A stretch of DNA of 64,000 bases from Heracleum sosnowskyi (Eukaryota; Streptophyta; Magnoliopsida; Apiales; Apiaceae), in the NCBI GenBank assembly GCA_030848705.1, contig CM061238.1:82546685-82610684 (forward strand), written 5' to 3'. Both the position numbers and the translations under genes were made by a program. The notes beneath the pieces were generated by a model. The model was not told the DNA's origin. It made no database searches and saw nothing but the letters and a program-made list of their open reading frames with translations. Shown piece after piece: positions 24,109-37,300 of this stretch; position 1 is the first letter of the stretch, and each line of letters starts with the position of its first letter.

Positions 24109-25487
24109 TGTTAGTATTAGTGCTCTAGAGACAATACTTTTATGTTTTAAAGAAAATATTTTATTATTATTTTATTATGTCTTTATTTACTGCGTTATAA
24201 ATGTTAGCATAATAAATGTGCTTGGAATTATGATACGTATTCGATATCTTTAAGTATGTGACTTAAAAATGAGATTATATGAATAGTATCTTTATTCCTA
24301 AATATCCCTAGTTGAGTGTTATAACTAATTCTCACAGTGATAATGGTGTAATGATCCTTAGACCTGAAATCATTATATTTCTATATGAGAATTAATATAC
24401 TTTAATTACGTTAAAAGTTACCTTTGACCGGGTGATGATAAAAGTGGACATTGGGTATATTATGAATCGTATGAGAAATATGAATGATCTAGATGGGATT
24501 TAACCCTCCTAGTTTTAGGAGCGATATTATTGGCCTCTTGTTTGAGTGAGACTATGAAATGCACGGCCGTTCTCAAATGTTGATTTGATTTATTAGTCTA
24601 CTCATCGATCAAGAAAATTAAGATTAAATTATGAAGAGGATGACACACTACATGTCTCGAGTTTAATCTATAATATTAAGGTTAAAGGGATTATATTACA
24701 TGGAACATTATTCACGAAAGGCTTAATTAATCGAATCACCAATTTAATTATTATTACTTGGGTAGCAATGATGTATTACTAGATGCTGCTAATTGTTTAC
24801 AATTTTAATTAGTTATTAAAATTGTTGCCAACGTAATAATAACCTACAGAGTCACACACAAAGAACGCTTGAAGGAGAAATAATTTAAATTATGAATTTA
24901 AATTAAATAAGTAATTCATTCTATTTATAATATTAATTAAATATGACTTAATTAATTAATTAAATAGAAAAGGGAATTACTTAAACTAATTCTGAAATAA
25001 GTTATTAATTAATTAAGTGAGATTTAATTAAATAATAAATTGAAATTTTGGATTAGTATTAATTATAATTGGATTATAATTAATAAAGCTTATTCTTCTC
25101 TATATAAACTCTCTTAGAAGCTAATTTTATGGTGGAAAAACGTTTTTATAAGAAAAACCCTAGCCGTTTATGAGAGCATGAAAAGAGAGAGAGAGAGAAA
25201 GAAGCAGTTTTTGGGAGCAGTTTTTGGATGCTAGTACACATCAATCCTTCAAGAAAAGTGATCGTGTGGATAACGTAGAGCGTAGATCGCGAGAGCGGGA
25301 TACGTGGAGATTGAACATGTTTTGGATCTCCATTAATCCTTCATTAATGAACTGTTAAAGCTTTTTAAGGTATTTGTTCTTAATCTCCGAATTAAATCTT
25401 TTGTTTTCGCAGGGATCCTGCGGAGGGCTTTCGAATATTGGTTGATTTTCAAGTTTTTCGTTGCGTTTATGTGCTCGAAACCCTTCA
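24109..25487 (+). repeat. Element B 3' LTR
   Basis: It starts TGTTAGTATT after a short purine tract (AAGTGGGAGA, 24,098-24,107) and ends CCCTTCA, followed by TSD CTAGG. It lacks about 180 bp present in the 5' LTR and has a shorter GA run. It preserves the uninterrupted target sequence into which A inserted (about 24,446-24,470). Confidence 0.92.
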
Positions 25488-25492
25488 CTAGG

Positions 25493-25545
25493 TCTAATTA
25501 ATATAATATTAATTATATTTTTAGGGCTTATTTTAACCCATATCA
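25493..25545 (-). mobile_element. Element E: remaining end of 5' LTR
   Basis: This follows B's second TSD copy. Read on the minus strand it starts TGATATGGGTTAAAATAAGC, an acceptable TG start for the LTR that ends at 108. The exact boundary is inferred because the other LTR is outside the window. Confidence 0.5.
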
Positions 25546-25816
25546 CTTAGTTTCCTCCATTAGAAGATAGTAGGAAGGAATTAGTAAATAAATTGGACTT
25601 GAAGAGAAAATTAGTAAATAAATTGGGTTAGTAGAAAACGTTTTTAAGTTTCCCGCGTTAGAAAATAGTAAGAAGAAAATTTTGAATTTATCTAATATTT
25701 AATTTTTATTAATTCAAATTTAGAAAAAATAGATTGAAACAATTTGAGAGGCGTCACCTGACCGCTATCGTCTTCCCCTTTTTATAGTATAATAATAATA
25801 TAATATAATAGTATAG

Positions 25817-25819
<3 letters not shown>

Positions 25820-25849
<30 letters not shown>
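25820..25849. repeat. (AT)n microsatellite
   Basis: This is about 15 uninterrupted AT units. Confidence 0.9.
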
Positions 25850-25853
<4 letters not shown>

Positions 25854-26562
25854 TGAGATGCACACCTCTCCGCCCCTGTTTTCTCCTTTATATAAGTATA
25901 TTGATAGTTCTTGGTTGATTATTATCATTGTATTGACATATTTTTTAAGGAATATTCTCAATTATATCATTTTAGTTTTGACTTTTTCAAATGTTATTAT
26001 TCATTTCTTTGGACTTACAAGTGATATCCTTATACTTTATGTCTCGTATATGTCATACCATTTCGTTACTAAAACATTAAGATATAATTAACCATTTAAA
26101 TTTTAATTTTTTCACACTCTGAAGAACCTTGACTATCTATTACATATAGAAACATATCTATCAACGTATTTGAAAAAAAAATCCAAAACTTCAAAAAACA
26201 TGTTTATGGATATTATCTATAATATCATTGTTATATTGACTTTTGTAACTGATTCCATTATATTTTTGAATTATACGTGTGGTACCCTAATATTTTAACG
26301 TTTGTTTATGTTTGGTCAACGGAATGGTCTATATATATTGAAACCTAAAATATAAGAATACAACTCGTAAGTCAAAAAAAAAAAAAGGAATGACATCATT
26401 TGAAAAAGTAAAAACCAAAAGGGTATCATTAAGTATATGTCTTTTCATTTTTCTATACTATTTTCATACATAATTGGGCTAAGTTTTAGTGAGAATAAGT
26501 ATAACTAATAAAAAAATTTCTTAAAATCATCCTAGACTTGAGCCTAGGGGAGCCCTTCTATA

Positions 26563-26662
26563 GCTCCCGTTCATATGATAATTATCCCCTAAGTAAAATA
26601 TGTAATCAATATGCTCCCGTTCATATGATAATTATCCCCTAAGTAAAATATGTAATCAATAT
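26563..26662 (+). repeat. Perfect tandem duplication of a 50-bp unit
   Basis: Two identical consecutive copies start GCTCCCGTTCATATGATAAT. Complete identity implies a recent duplication or a sequence assembly artefact. Confidence 0.95.
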
Positions 26663-26783
26663 ACTTTGATAAAGGCGAAGACGAGTGCGGCAAGGTGGCG
26701 GCTCTCGTATCGCTTCGATTTATTTTTTTAATTTTCTCAAAATTTTGAATTAATTATATCAAAGATTAGAAAAAGTCTCATTT

Positions 26784-27040
26784 GCTTTTTAAATCTTTAC
26801 TAATGAAGGAAACTAAATATACAATTTTAATGTTATTGCCTTTAAAATCTTTATAAATGGGGGAAAGTAAATATACATTTTAAATATTATACTAATTTTT
26901 TTATTAGAAAATATCTCAATTACTTTTTAAATATTTCCTAATGCAGGATACTATATATGCAATTTTATTATTTTTGCCTTTAAATATTTAGTAATGAAGA
27001 AAATTAAAAATACAATTTTTATATTTTTATAAATTTTTTA
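26784..27040 (+). repeat. Diverged short tandem array
   Basis: About four degenerate copies start near 26,786, 26,837, 26,918 and 26,980, sharing the pattern TTTAAAT-TTT-(A/T)TAATG-AGGA-ACTA-ATATACAATTT. The function is unknown. Confidence 0.55.
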
Positions 27041-29312
27041 TTTGTTAATATACTTGCTAATCAATATCATTATCTTTATTATTATTTTATTATCTTTATC
27101 TTTTATCTTTATATAAAAGAAAATCTCCCGACACTCTCAAATCGTCTTTATTCTATTTATTTATTTTTCTAGATGACCTCTGTTTGAAATAATAAAAATT
27201 TAAAATTCTTTTTTAATTTATTTTTATTTTTTTTAACTCATAATTCATAAAATGGGAAATGTATACAAGATAAGTTCTTAAAAACTTTTAAATCTAATCA
27301 AATTCAACAGTTAATTGACTATATCTATATTCATATTATTATAAAATTTATTAAATTATATCATCTATATAAATAAATTATATAAATCAAGAAAATGTGA
27401 ACCTTGTTTTAAAAATTTAGACGATTATATAAACAAATTTATAGAGTCCAAAGTTTTTGTTCTCTATTTCATCGAGTTCATATTTGTGTTTACGTTTAGA
27501 ATATTTATATTCTCATATCTGAACTTTTCCTCACCTACTCTTGATTTTGTTTATTTTTATTTTTATAAAGATACAGGAACCGAGATCAAAATTTTGTTAT
27601 ACTACAAAAAATAGGAATTTGATAACATTAATTGTAAAATTCTCATCGTTATTTAATATAGTTTTTGGTCCAAAATTCCTCAAAAGAATTTAAAAAATTA
27701 TCTCCAAGACAATAAAATGTAAGCTTTTGTAACTATTGTATTATATGTCAAGAATACAAAACAAATATGAAAATCATATAATTTATTCAGTAGAGTAATT
27801 TTAATGTGTTATTTGTTAAATTTCTTAACAACGAGAGTGCGACTTATTGGGAGGAGACAGTTTAAAGGGAGGGCGGTTCATTAAGAGCATCGTATTATAT
27901 GTTAGAATAAATTTTTGATGTCATATTATGTATTTAAAATTTAAGTTGGGATTTAAATTTAAAAAAATAATAATATAAAAGGTAATCAATATAATAATAT
28001 TTGATATAATATTAAAATAATAAAAATATTAAACAATTGTATTTTTTATATTTATTCAGAATTTTCATGAATGATCAAGACGATACGAAAAATTAAAAAA
28101 AATCGTGAATATTATATAATAATATTTGATATAATATTAAAATTCACGAAGAATTTTCGTGAATGATCGTGCCTCAATCGTAATTTTATCATCAAACACC
28201 CTCTTAAATGTTATTATGGCGAAGATCTCCAAAGAGATTACTAGATTTTTCCACTAACACTAACTTTCTTTCTAGTTTCTTTGCGGAACAATCATACTTA
28301 TAATTTGGTTATTACTAATTTTTCTATTTTTGCTAATTTAGTCATCAATCACAATGTTGAAAAAAATACCAGTTTTGTCTTTAAGAAATGTTAGAGCTTG
28401 AAAAGAAATTTCAATCTGTTTACAAACATTTAAAAATTAATGTAGTATTGATTTCCCCTACCCTCGGCATGAATACAAATGGATCCCTCGTGATGAATCA
28501 CCAATTAGAAGAGTTTAATTATAAGATGAACGTGTGGGATATGTCTGAATATTTGGACCACGACCTGGCACCTTCCTAGTCATCTTTTATTAAGTAAGTA
28601 GATTTTATTTTAATTAATTACTTACCAGCCAACTGTTTTGTTCCCTAATTTACTTGTATTATGATCACATGTCTCAAGTACTGGACTTAATTCTAGTAGT
28701 TTCCAATCGTTGTATATTTTAAGTGTCGCATGGACTGTAGCTAGCTAATCATCTTTACTAAACACGGATTATAACGTTAATCCAAGTCGTTAAATATAAG
28801 ACTCGTGTTAACGGTTAGTTGCTCCCGCACACCCATCTGGCCCCCTTTTCCTTGTTGCTTCCTTTAGTGGGTAATTATTCCGTTATGTAAATTGTTCTTC
28901 GTGGTGTCCATGTCCAACGTTCGATGCCAATTGAGATTATTTAAAAAAAAATTCACTTCAACTCGATTCGATAAATTAAATGGATAATTTTGTATTCGAA
29001 CTTAAATATGAAATAATATATACAAACAAATATTTTCCTTATTCTTCTGTGTTTCGAATCATAGATAAACACAATCCAATTTTTACAAGGAAATAAATTA
29101 AATAAGGACCCACCAAGAATAAAAAAAGGATAGAAAAATAGAGTGAAGATAAAGTAAAGACTTGAGCAACAAGGTAAGATTCGGCAAAAAACACGAGTCA
29201 ACTTGAGAAAAGTACGCTTGAATCTCAGAAACTTCACCCCACGCGTCATTCCCTTGCGTCACCTTTCCATCTAATTCCTCCCTTTTCTTCGTTTCTTACA
29301 TTCCCATTCCCT

Positions 29313-29319
29313 TATAAAT
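29313..29319 (+). promoter_or_regulatory. Possible TATA box, distal
   Basis: TATAAAT lies 153 bases before the ATG at 29,473. With usual plant spacing it would give a 5' leader of about 125 nt. A second candidate lies closer to the ATG. Confidence 0.4.
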
Positions 29320-29395
29320 TAAAACGTAACCCCCCGCCTCAAAACACTTGCATTTTTTTACAAACTTTCCTTCTTAATCCCATTCCGTTCCTCTT

Positions 29396-29402
29396 TATAA
29401 AC
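29396..29402 (+). promoter_or_regulatory. Possible TATA box, proximal
   Basis: TATAAAC is followed about 30 bases on by CACAATAGAGAGATCATC, which would give a leader of about 45 nt before ATG 29,473. The sequence does not decide between the two candidates. Confidence 0.5.
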
Positions 29403-29472
29403 CTCTTCACACATCCACAATAGAGAGATCATCATAAATCCAATAGCTATCCGCGCAAATTAAATCTTATAC

Positions 29473-30093
29473 ATGGGTGCTTGTATGTCAACATGGATGA
29501 TTCTCGACCCCGATCACGTCGTCTACCTCCCTACACCATCTGCAGCTCATGTAATCACATTAAACGGTGAGCTCCGCCAATTCCCAACCCCAATCACAGT
29601 CTCTCAACTTCTCGTGCAGCTGGAATCATCATCGTCGTCTTCATCTTCATTCTTTTTATGCAACTCGGATAGTTTGTCCTACTACGAAAACATACCAGCC
29701 TTAAACCCAACTTCCGAATTAAAATCAGGTCAAATTTATTTTGTACTTCCGAAATCTAAGCTTAATTATCCATTAAGCACATCCGACATGGCTGCACTGG
29801 CAGTAAAAGCTAGCACTGCAATCTCGGAATACAATAAGAAAACAAGTAGCGGTAAGTCTCAGATATGTCCGCTGATGGCATCGATTCAATTGGCTACAGA
29901 AGGAGATGTCAATACGAATATGAATATGAGTACGAAGATTAAGAAGAGTTTGGGAGGAGGTTTGAGAATATCGAGATCAGGATCGATGGGGAATTTACAA
30001 AGATACTCTGCTCGTCGACCTAAATTACTGCCTACTCGTTCGTTCCAGCAATTGACTACAATTCATGAAGCCTCTGATCTTCAAGCTTATTAG
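29473..30093 (+). CDS. DUF4228/PADRE domain protein, intronless
   Basis: This intact 206-codon ORF starts MGACMSTWMI. Gly2 with Cys4 and Ser6 fits the plant N-myristoylation plus palmitoylation consensus, so attachment to the plasma membrane is plausible. Residues 16-100 carry the DUF4228 (PADRE) pattern: VVYLPTPSAAHVITLNGELR, FPTPITVSQLL, a poly-Ser stretch (52-60), then LKSGQIYFVLPKSKLNYPLS, the family's hallmark. The C-terminus is basic, ending SMGNLQRYSARRPKLLPTRS. The family is plant-specific, often about 150-220 residues, and many members respond to pathogens or stress; biochemical function is not established. Codon use and GC are higher than the flanking DNA. It is the only credible host gene here, with retroelement nests on both sides beginning about 3.2 and 3.9 kb away. 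Confidence 0.93.
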   Translation: MGACMSTWMILDPDHVVYLPTPSAAHVITLNGELRQFPTPITVSQLLVQLESSSSSSSSFFLCNSDSLSYYENIPALNPTSELKSGQIYFVLPKSKLNYPLSTSDMAALAVKASTAISEYNKKTSSGKSQICPLMASIQLATEGDVNTNMNMSTKIKKSLGGGLRISRSGSMGNLQRYSARRPKLLPTRSFQQLTTIHEASDLQAY

Positions 30094-30208
30094 TTTTTTT
30101 ATTTTAATTTTATCTAGTAGCTAGCTAACAATGTAAAACGTTGTTAATAGATTAGTGGTTTATGTGTTAATCTTTTCTCAGAAAGGAAAACCAAATCAAA
30201 AATTGTTA

Positions 30209-30457
30209 CTCCCTCCGTCCTCAGCGGTATATGAATTTTAAAAATCAAACTAGTTCAAGCTTGACTGTCAATTATACCTTGCTAATTTAAAATTTTATAA
30301 ATTTAAAAATTAAACATGATAGTAACACAAGTGTACTTTTTAATGATATTTTTTTCATAATTTTTGTATCTCATAATATTTATTTATTATTAGTCAAAAT
30401 TAGAGTAGTTTGATTTTAAAATTTTATAAAACGCCCATTTTTATGGAACGGAGAGAG
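30209..30457. mobile_element. Stowaway-type MITE
   Basis: This 249-bp element starts CTCCCTCCGTCC and ends GGAACGGAGAGAG, flanked by TA on both sides (30,207-30,208 and 30,458-30,459). The ends are inverted repeats of the Stowaway (Tc1/mariner) consensus. It lies about 115 bp beyond the stop of the DUF4228 gene and could affect its 3' UTR. Confidence 0.88.
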
Positions 30458-30459
30458 TA

Positions 30460-33277
30460 TTAATTTTAATAGTCTAATGAGTCACCGGAATTAAAATTAC
30501 AAATCCAGTGTTATATTCGGTTCTTTTTCCTTGGAATTGCGTTTTTCATATTATTTTTTTGCAAATAATGTGATTTGTATATAGTTTTTCATAGTACGAA
30601 TTTAAAATCAAACGCAACTAAAAATCAAACCAAAATTTGTAACTACTTACAAGAAAAACCAGTATTTTACCCGTGCTATGCATCGAAATCACTATTTCAA
30701 AAGTTATAAATTGATTACTATTAAAACTGAATAATTTTATTTAAGTTTTAAGAGATTTTTTAAAGTCAAACCTGTTTTCAATATTTTTTTCCCACATATC
30801 TTTACGACTTATGCAAACACATGTACATGTATCAGTAAATATGATATATGTTAAACGAATATAGTTTTGTTAGAAAATAAATATCTGTAACCAAAATTTA
30901 AATATGCGAAGATGACAACCAATACCTCCTTTAGTTAAAATGACAAACTAACACAAAAATAAGAAATTAAAAACTATTTTACACGTAACATCAATTCCAA
31001 ATAGATGAAAATATTGAACGCCCTAAACTATTTTAGATTTATTCTTATTATTAGTTTCATTATCATTTAAGCGGATTCCTTTATTTTTTTTTTCTATTTT
31101 TAACTGTAGAGTTTTGTCAATAGCACTGTCATTGTTAGTAGAATCAAACACCTATTTTAAAATAAATTAACAATTGATTATGAGGTGTGTGAAAGGTGAT
31201 CTTATACATATTCACAACTAACTATTTTAATTGAAATTTGTACATTCATCAGGACAATGAACGTTATGTGAGTTGATTTCAGATTTTTGTAAGGGTGTAG
31301 AATCTCCGGAGATTTGAATTTCCTCAATCACGTTTGTAGCAAAGTAGACATTATTGCAATGCACCATGTGTTTTTTCATTCAAAGATAAAGTGTGTGTCA
31401 GATTTGTTTTTCCTATAATGACTTTCAAATTTTCAGGATAGTATTGGTCGCCTTTTCCTTCCTGCAATGGAAGTTTTAAATTCGTCATAATATATTTTAA
31501 AGTTATATTCAACATGCTATATTCTGATGACTTTATATTTATTGCATCATTACCTTTCAATTCTTACAGATAAGGCTGTTAACATTTGTTGATGTTAGGT
31601 GTCTCACTTTAACAATTTTTATATAATATGATAATGTAAAATTAAAAAATTAAAAATATATATCACTTGTTTACACGAATTGTATTAATATTTTCATTAA
31701 TACCTAAATATAGGTATACAAATTATAAAAGACATCGTTGTATTATAAAAAATATATAAGTTTATATTCATTATTAAAATTTAAAAATGTGCACTTTATG
31801 AATAACAATTTTAAAGAGTGTTAGAACCTAAATTAATTTGACATATAAGATCTAAATTTAATCGAACAATTTCTATGTTATTCTGAATTTGGATCATTAT
31901 TTTTAGTTTCTACACATAAAAATAGCATATATTATCACTTCCTCTTTTTCCATCACCCCCCCCCCCCAATTTTTTTCGAATCTATTTATTTTATATTGAT
32001 TTTATCGAATCTTCACCAACACATGTTTCTATGACACATGTATCGATATTATCACTCTTCTCCGTCTTTCTCCTCATTTTCAACAAAAGAATGACTTGGT
32101 AGTTTTTGTCGAGTTTTATAACTTTTATGGTAATTTTTGTAGATATTAGTGATAGTGGTGATGGAAACGTCAGTGATAAGTGATGACAATGTGATTATTG
32201 TGGTTGTTTGATTGTGGTTATTTCAATATGTACATGAATATTTGTAGGTGGTTATCGAACGTGGTGGTTTGAGATTGTGACAAAAGTTGGTGGCTCGATG
32301 TGGTGGTTGCTAGTGGTTGGAGATTGTGGTTGAAGTGAAAAGAAGATTGGGGTGGTAGAAGATGAAGATGTAGCAATTCTTGGGTGAATAAGATTAGATC
32401 TCATACATTGAAATGGGTGGCTAGAATTAAATTTCATAATTTATTAGCAGAGATTTTCATCAAAATATATCTTTATATATACATTCTTAAGCATTCAAAT
32501 GATTAATATTTGTTAGTTTTTATTTCGAAAGTCGACTAAATATATAAAGTAACGATGAAAAAAAAATCCCAAATTAAGAAGAATAAGAAACTAATGGTAA
32601 GGGAAAAAAATATGTTATCACTTTAATTTTCATATTACTCTCAAAAGATGCATATCTGGTTATATTCTCGAACAGTAAAATATTGAAGATTTTGTCTCTT
32701 TATTCTTTATAACATATCTCTTTTTTTGATTGATTATATGTGTTGATTCCATGTAATTCACGTTCATACGACGATGATGTCGATTATCAAGACTTCTAAA
32801 TGGTGATCGATTTGTATGATTTGTGTGACAATGCTAAAATTAGATCACAGTAGATCGAATGTGTATCGGCTTGATTATTACGATTGATCATCATTCCCTT
32901 AACTATTACGCTATTACAAAGATACACTTTTAAGTAAATTGTTGCAATATTATTGATTTAAGATTGATTTGAGTATTATTTCATCGATTGTGTATAGATT
33001 TTTACTTTTTATAAATATTATTATTTCATTTTTAAATTTATATAAATTAAAACTTGAATTTATAAAATTGCCAATTTCGGTGATTAATCAGCCGACATAT
33101 CGAAAATCGGTTGGCTTCTGATCTGATCTCATCTTCTAGAGTCGGTGTACTAATAATTTTTCTACATATCTGGTCAAATTTTGATTGAAATTGGTTAATA
33201 TCAGAGCTGTGAAGAAAAATTTTGAAAGAAATTTTGTTTTCCGGTGAAAAGTTTAAAGCCTTAATCAGAGTTTTGTC
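30460..33277. other. Host intergenic DNA, no gene seen
   Basis: AT-rich sequence with a C12 homopolymer (31,956-31,967) and a decayed ACCCGTGCTATGCATCG motif near 30,668 that resembles Helitron-like ends elsewhere in the window. I found no convincing coding sequence. Confidence 0.6.
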
Positions 33278-33282
33278 GTTTC

Positions 33283-33773
33283 TGTAGGATGTATAGAGAA
33301 AGATTATACCTGAAAACAAGATTACAAAAAGAATGTACCGAAAATGATTCGAGGCACGTGATAACCACGCTATCCTTAAAACAGATAAGCCCCTTCTGTA
33401 TGGTGCTCGAAGGTGTGTTGTGGCTTCCGTCTCCCAGGATACAACGAATTGAGGTGATCTTAAGCACTAGAGATCCGCCTCCTACGAACCGAACAAACAC
33501 CGCTACTATCTCACTGAATAGAACCTAGAGCTCTAAGATGAATACTCAAGAAAAGCTAGTGGGTTTTTTTTTTGTCTAAAACAATGAACCAAAAGCCTAC
33601 TTATATAGTAGTACATAAAATGTAACTCCCAAATGCAATAACTTTGTAACCTACATTATAATGACCAAATAAATATTATCTAGTAATTATAGGAGTTACA
33701 AAATCAAACAAATGAGTTACAAAATCAAAGAAAATAAAATGCAATTAATTATTTTATTCAAAAAAGTCCAACA
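33283..33773 (-). repeat. Element D 3' LTR
   Basis: On the minus strand it reads TGTTGGACTT...CATCCTACA, about 491 bp. It carries a minus-strand TATATAA at about 33,601-33,607. Confidence 0.93.
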
Positions 33774-33790
33774 ATCCCCCACATGAATAA
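33774..33790 (-). other. Element D polypurine tract
   Basis: Minus-strand TTCATGTGGGGGAT directly abuts the LTR start TGTTGGAC. Confidence 0.8.
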
Positions 33791-34313
33791 AATATGACAT
33801 TGCAAATTGACTCTTTGACATGGAGATAGAGCGCACGGTAGAAACCAACATAGGATAGGTAGGCGTAACCCCTTGAACCTTCCCTTGTAAGAACATATTT
33901 ACATTTCTAGAATTTTAGTAGTCGCGTTGACCTTGAACTGCCCTTCTGTATAGTGAAATGATGATACATCCCCCACTGGAGTCTTTCCTTATATTTGTTC
34001 AGTTCTCACTGTTAAGCCCATTTTGGTCCTGAGCTTTAGCCTGGTTCTATGAGTTTTTCCCAGAATTAGCCCCCACAATTCCTTCTTGAAGCGACCCCAC
34101 TTCACTCACATAGGTGATCTCTTGAACAATACAAAAGTATTATTTGTTCGACATATCGACACATAAAGATCATTAAAAGCATAGCTTAACCTTATCCAAA
34201 TTTTATCACTGTTTTTCATCATAGGAATGGACCCGAGAGTAAAACCCCACAGTGATCTCACTAAGTCTTTACAGTTAGGTTGTCCCATTGAACCAAGATC
34301 TTGGGATCTCCAG

Positions 34314-37300
34314 TCAACAAGGTTGGGTTTCCTTTGTACCGACTTTTATTATGGGCTTCAGTCCCATTCCTTTCGATGATTTCTCAACTAACTCTCTTGT
34401 TAACCCTTTGGTTAGCGGATCCGCAATGTTATCTTTTGACCTGATATAGTCAATGGTGATAACTCCAGTTGAGAGTAGTTGTCTAACAGAATTGTGTCGT
34501 CGACGAATATGCCTCGACATTCCATTATATAGTACACGCTCAGCTATACCTATTGCTGCAGTACTGTCACAATGTATACAAAGTGGCGGCACTGGCATCT
34601 CCCATTTAGGAATATCCTCTAAAAATTGGCGTAACCATTCAGCTTGTTCGCTTGCTTTATCCAAAGCAACAAACTCAGCCTCCATGGTAGATTTGGTCAC
34701 TACCGTTTGTTTCGAAGATTTCCACGAGATCGCTCCACCTGCTAGCGTAAATACATATCCGCTTGTGGACTTCGATCCTTTTACACCATTAATCCAGTTT
34801 GAATCGCTATACCCTTCTAGTACAGCGGGATATCTCGAGTAATGCAACCCATAATCACGCGTATACCTTAAGTACCTAAGCACTTTAGTTATCGCTTTCC
34901 AATGATCCACACCTGGATTACTCGTGTATCGGCTTAGCTTACTCACTGTAAAGGCAATGTCTGGTCGTGTACAATTCATTAAGTACATCAGACTTCCTAT
35001 TACTTTATCATATTCTCCTTGAGAAACACCTTCACCTTTATTTTTAGATAGATTTAAAGTCGTATCAAAAGGGGTTCTTGACACACTAGAATCATCTTTA
35101 CTAAATTTCTCAAGGATCTTATCAACATAATGTGACTGGTTTAGTATAAGTCCAGTTGGTGTTCTTTGGATCTTTATCCCTAGAATCACGTCAGCTAAGC
35201 CAAATCTTTCATGTGGAACCTTGAATGTAATATGTCTTTGGTAGATTTCACCATCTTGTCATTGCTACCAACGATGAGCATATCATCAACATAAAGACAT
35301 AGGATCACGTATCCCTCTATTGTATCTTTGACATATACACATTTGTCACATTCGTTGATTTTAAATCCATTCGACAATATCACACTGTCAAATTTCTGAT
35401 GCCAGTCTCGAGGCGCTTGTTTTAAGACATAAATTGACTTAACTAATTTACAAACTTTATGTTCCAATCCTGGAACCACAAAACCCTCAGGTTGTCTAAT
35501 GTAGATTTTTTCATGTAAATCTCCATTAAGAAAGGCCGTTTTTACATCCATTTGATGTACTTCAAGATTTCGCAATGCTGCAATAGTAATGATCATCCTT
35601 ATAGATGCCATTCTCGTTACCGGAGAATATGTATCGAAATAATCGATGCCTTTCTTTTGGCGAAAACCTTGAATAACAAGTCGGGCTTTATACTTATCAA
35701 TGGATCCATCTGTTTTCATTTTCCTAGTGAAAATCCATTTAGATCCTAGTGGTTTACAACCTGGAGGAAGATCCACTAATTCCCAAGTATGATTCTGCAT
35801 AATCGAATCAACTTCACTTTTAATGGCTTCTTTCCAAAAAGGACCATCCGGACAATGCACAGCTTCTGAATAAGACTCTGGTTCATTTTCGAGCAAGTAT
35901 GTTAGAAAATCCGGCCCGAAGGATTTTTCAACTCTAGCTCTTTTGCTTCGACGAGGTGCATCCTCTGTTTCAAGTTCATCCGTATTTTCTTGTTCCTCGT
36001 CATCACTATATTCATTTTCAGAATAAGTTTCACGTGTCCGTTTCGATGAACTTGAACTTTCTATGGACTTGCGTGGAAATACATGTTCAAAAAATGAAGC
36101 ATTTCTCGATTCCATTATTGTATTCTTGTGTATGTCAGGGATTTTTGACTCATGCACAAGAAATCTATATGCTGTACTATTAGGCACATAACCAATAAAA
36201 ATACAATCCACTGTTTTTGGACCAATTTTCACCCTCTTTGGTTCTGGTACAAGAACCTTTGCAAGGCACCCCCACACTCGTAAGAATTTATAGGAAGGCT
36301 TCTTCCTTTTCCATAATTCATAGGGAGTCAGCTCTTGATTTTTCCGGGGTATCCTATTCAAAAGATAGTTTGCTGACAAAACAGCATCTCCCCACATACT
36401 TGTAGGCAACCCTGAACTTAGCAACATTGCATTGCTCATTTCTTTCAAGGTCCTATTTTTACGCTCAGCAATCCCATTTGATTGAGGCGAATACTGTGCA
36501 GTGACTTCGTGAATAATTCCATGTTTCGCACAGAATTCACCAAAAGGTGATACATATTCACCACCTCGGTCACTTCTTATAACTTTAATTTTTTCCTTAA
36601 GTTGAGTTTCAACTTCCTTTTTAAAGAGCTCAAACTTCTCTATAGTTTCATCTTTGCTTTTCAGCAAATAGACATAACAAAATCTTGTACTATCATCCAC
36701 AAAAGTGACAAAGTACTTATACCCATCCCTTGTTTGATTTGATTTTAAATCACACATATCACTGTGAATCAAATCCAAGGGTTTTGTATGTCTTTCAATT
36801 GTTTGAAACGATGATCTTGTTAATTTTGCCTCCACACAAATTTCACATTTGTGTTTCGAACTAATTTGGAATGTGGGTATATGGTTCAAGTTAATTAATC
36901 TACGCATTGTTTCATAATTAACATGACCTAGTCTACCATGCCATAAATTGGAAGACTCGAGCAAGTAAGCAGAAGAATTATTCTTATTAATACTCTTCAC
37001 AGTCATTACATTTAGCTTAAAAATCCCATCGGTTACATAACCTTTTCCCACAAACATTCCACTTTTGGACAAAATTAGCTTATCAGATTCAAACACCATG
37101 CGAAATCCATGCTTGTTCAACAACGAGCCAGAAACCAAGTTCCTTCGAATCTCCGGCACATAGAGCACATCATTCAGAGTCAGCTCCTTTCCAGATGTCA
37201 TCTTCAAGACAACCTTGCCTTTTCCAAGGACTTCAGATGTTGCAGAGTTTCCCATGAAAAGCTTCTCTCCATTCTCAGTTGGCGAGAAGGTGTGGAACAA

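Larger units (their letters stand above)
25546..29300. other. Host intergenic DNA upstream of the DUF4228 gene
   Basis: This AT-rich stretch has no convincing gene. It contains an (AT)n run (25,820-25,849), a perfect 50-bp tandem duplication (26,563-26,662) and about four diverged repeats of a 50-80 bp unit (about 26,784-27,040) built around CTTTAAATATTT..AATGAAGAAA. A 63-codon ORF at 28,388-28,579 has no recognised family, and I do not call it a gene. Confidence 0.6.

Noticed and set aside
28388..28579. 63-codon ORF upstream of the host gene
   Set aside because: No family recognised, no promoter or conservation evidence, and length is within chance for this composition.
32160..32440. Minus-strand 61-codon ORF in the GTGGTGG-rich stretch
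   Set aside because: Low-complexity sequence with no family match.
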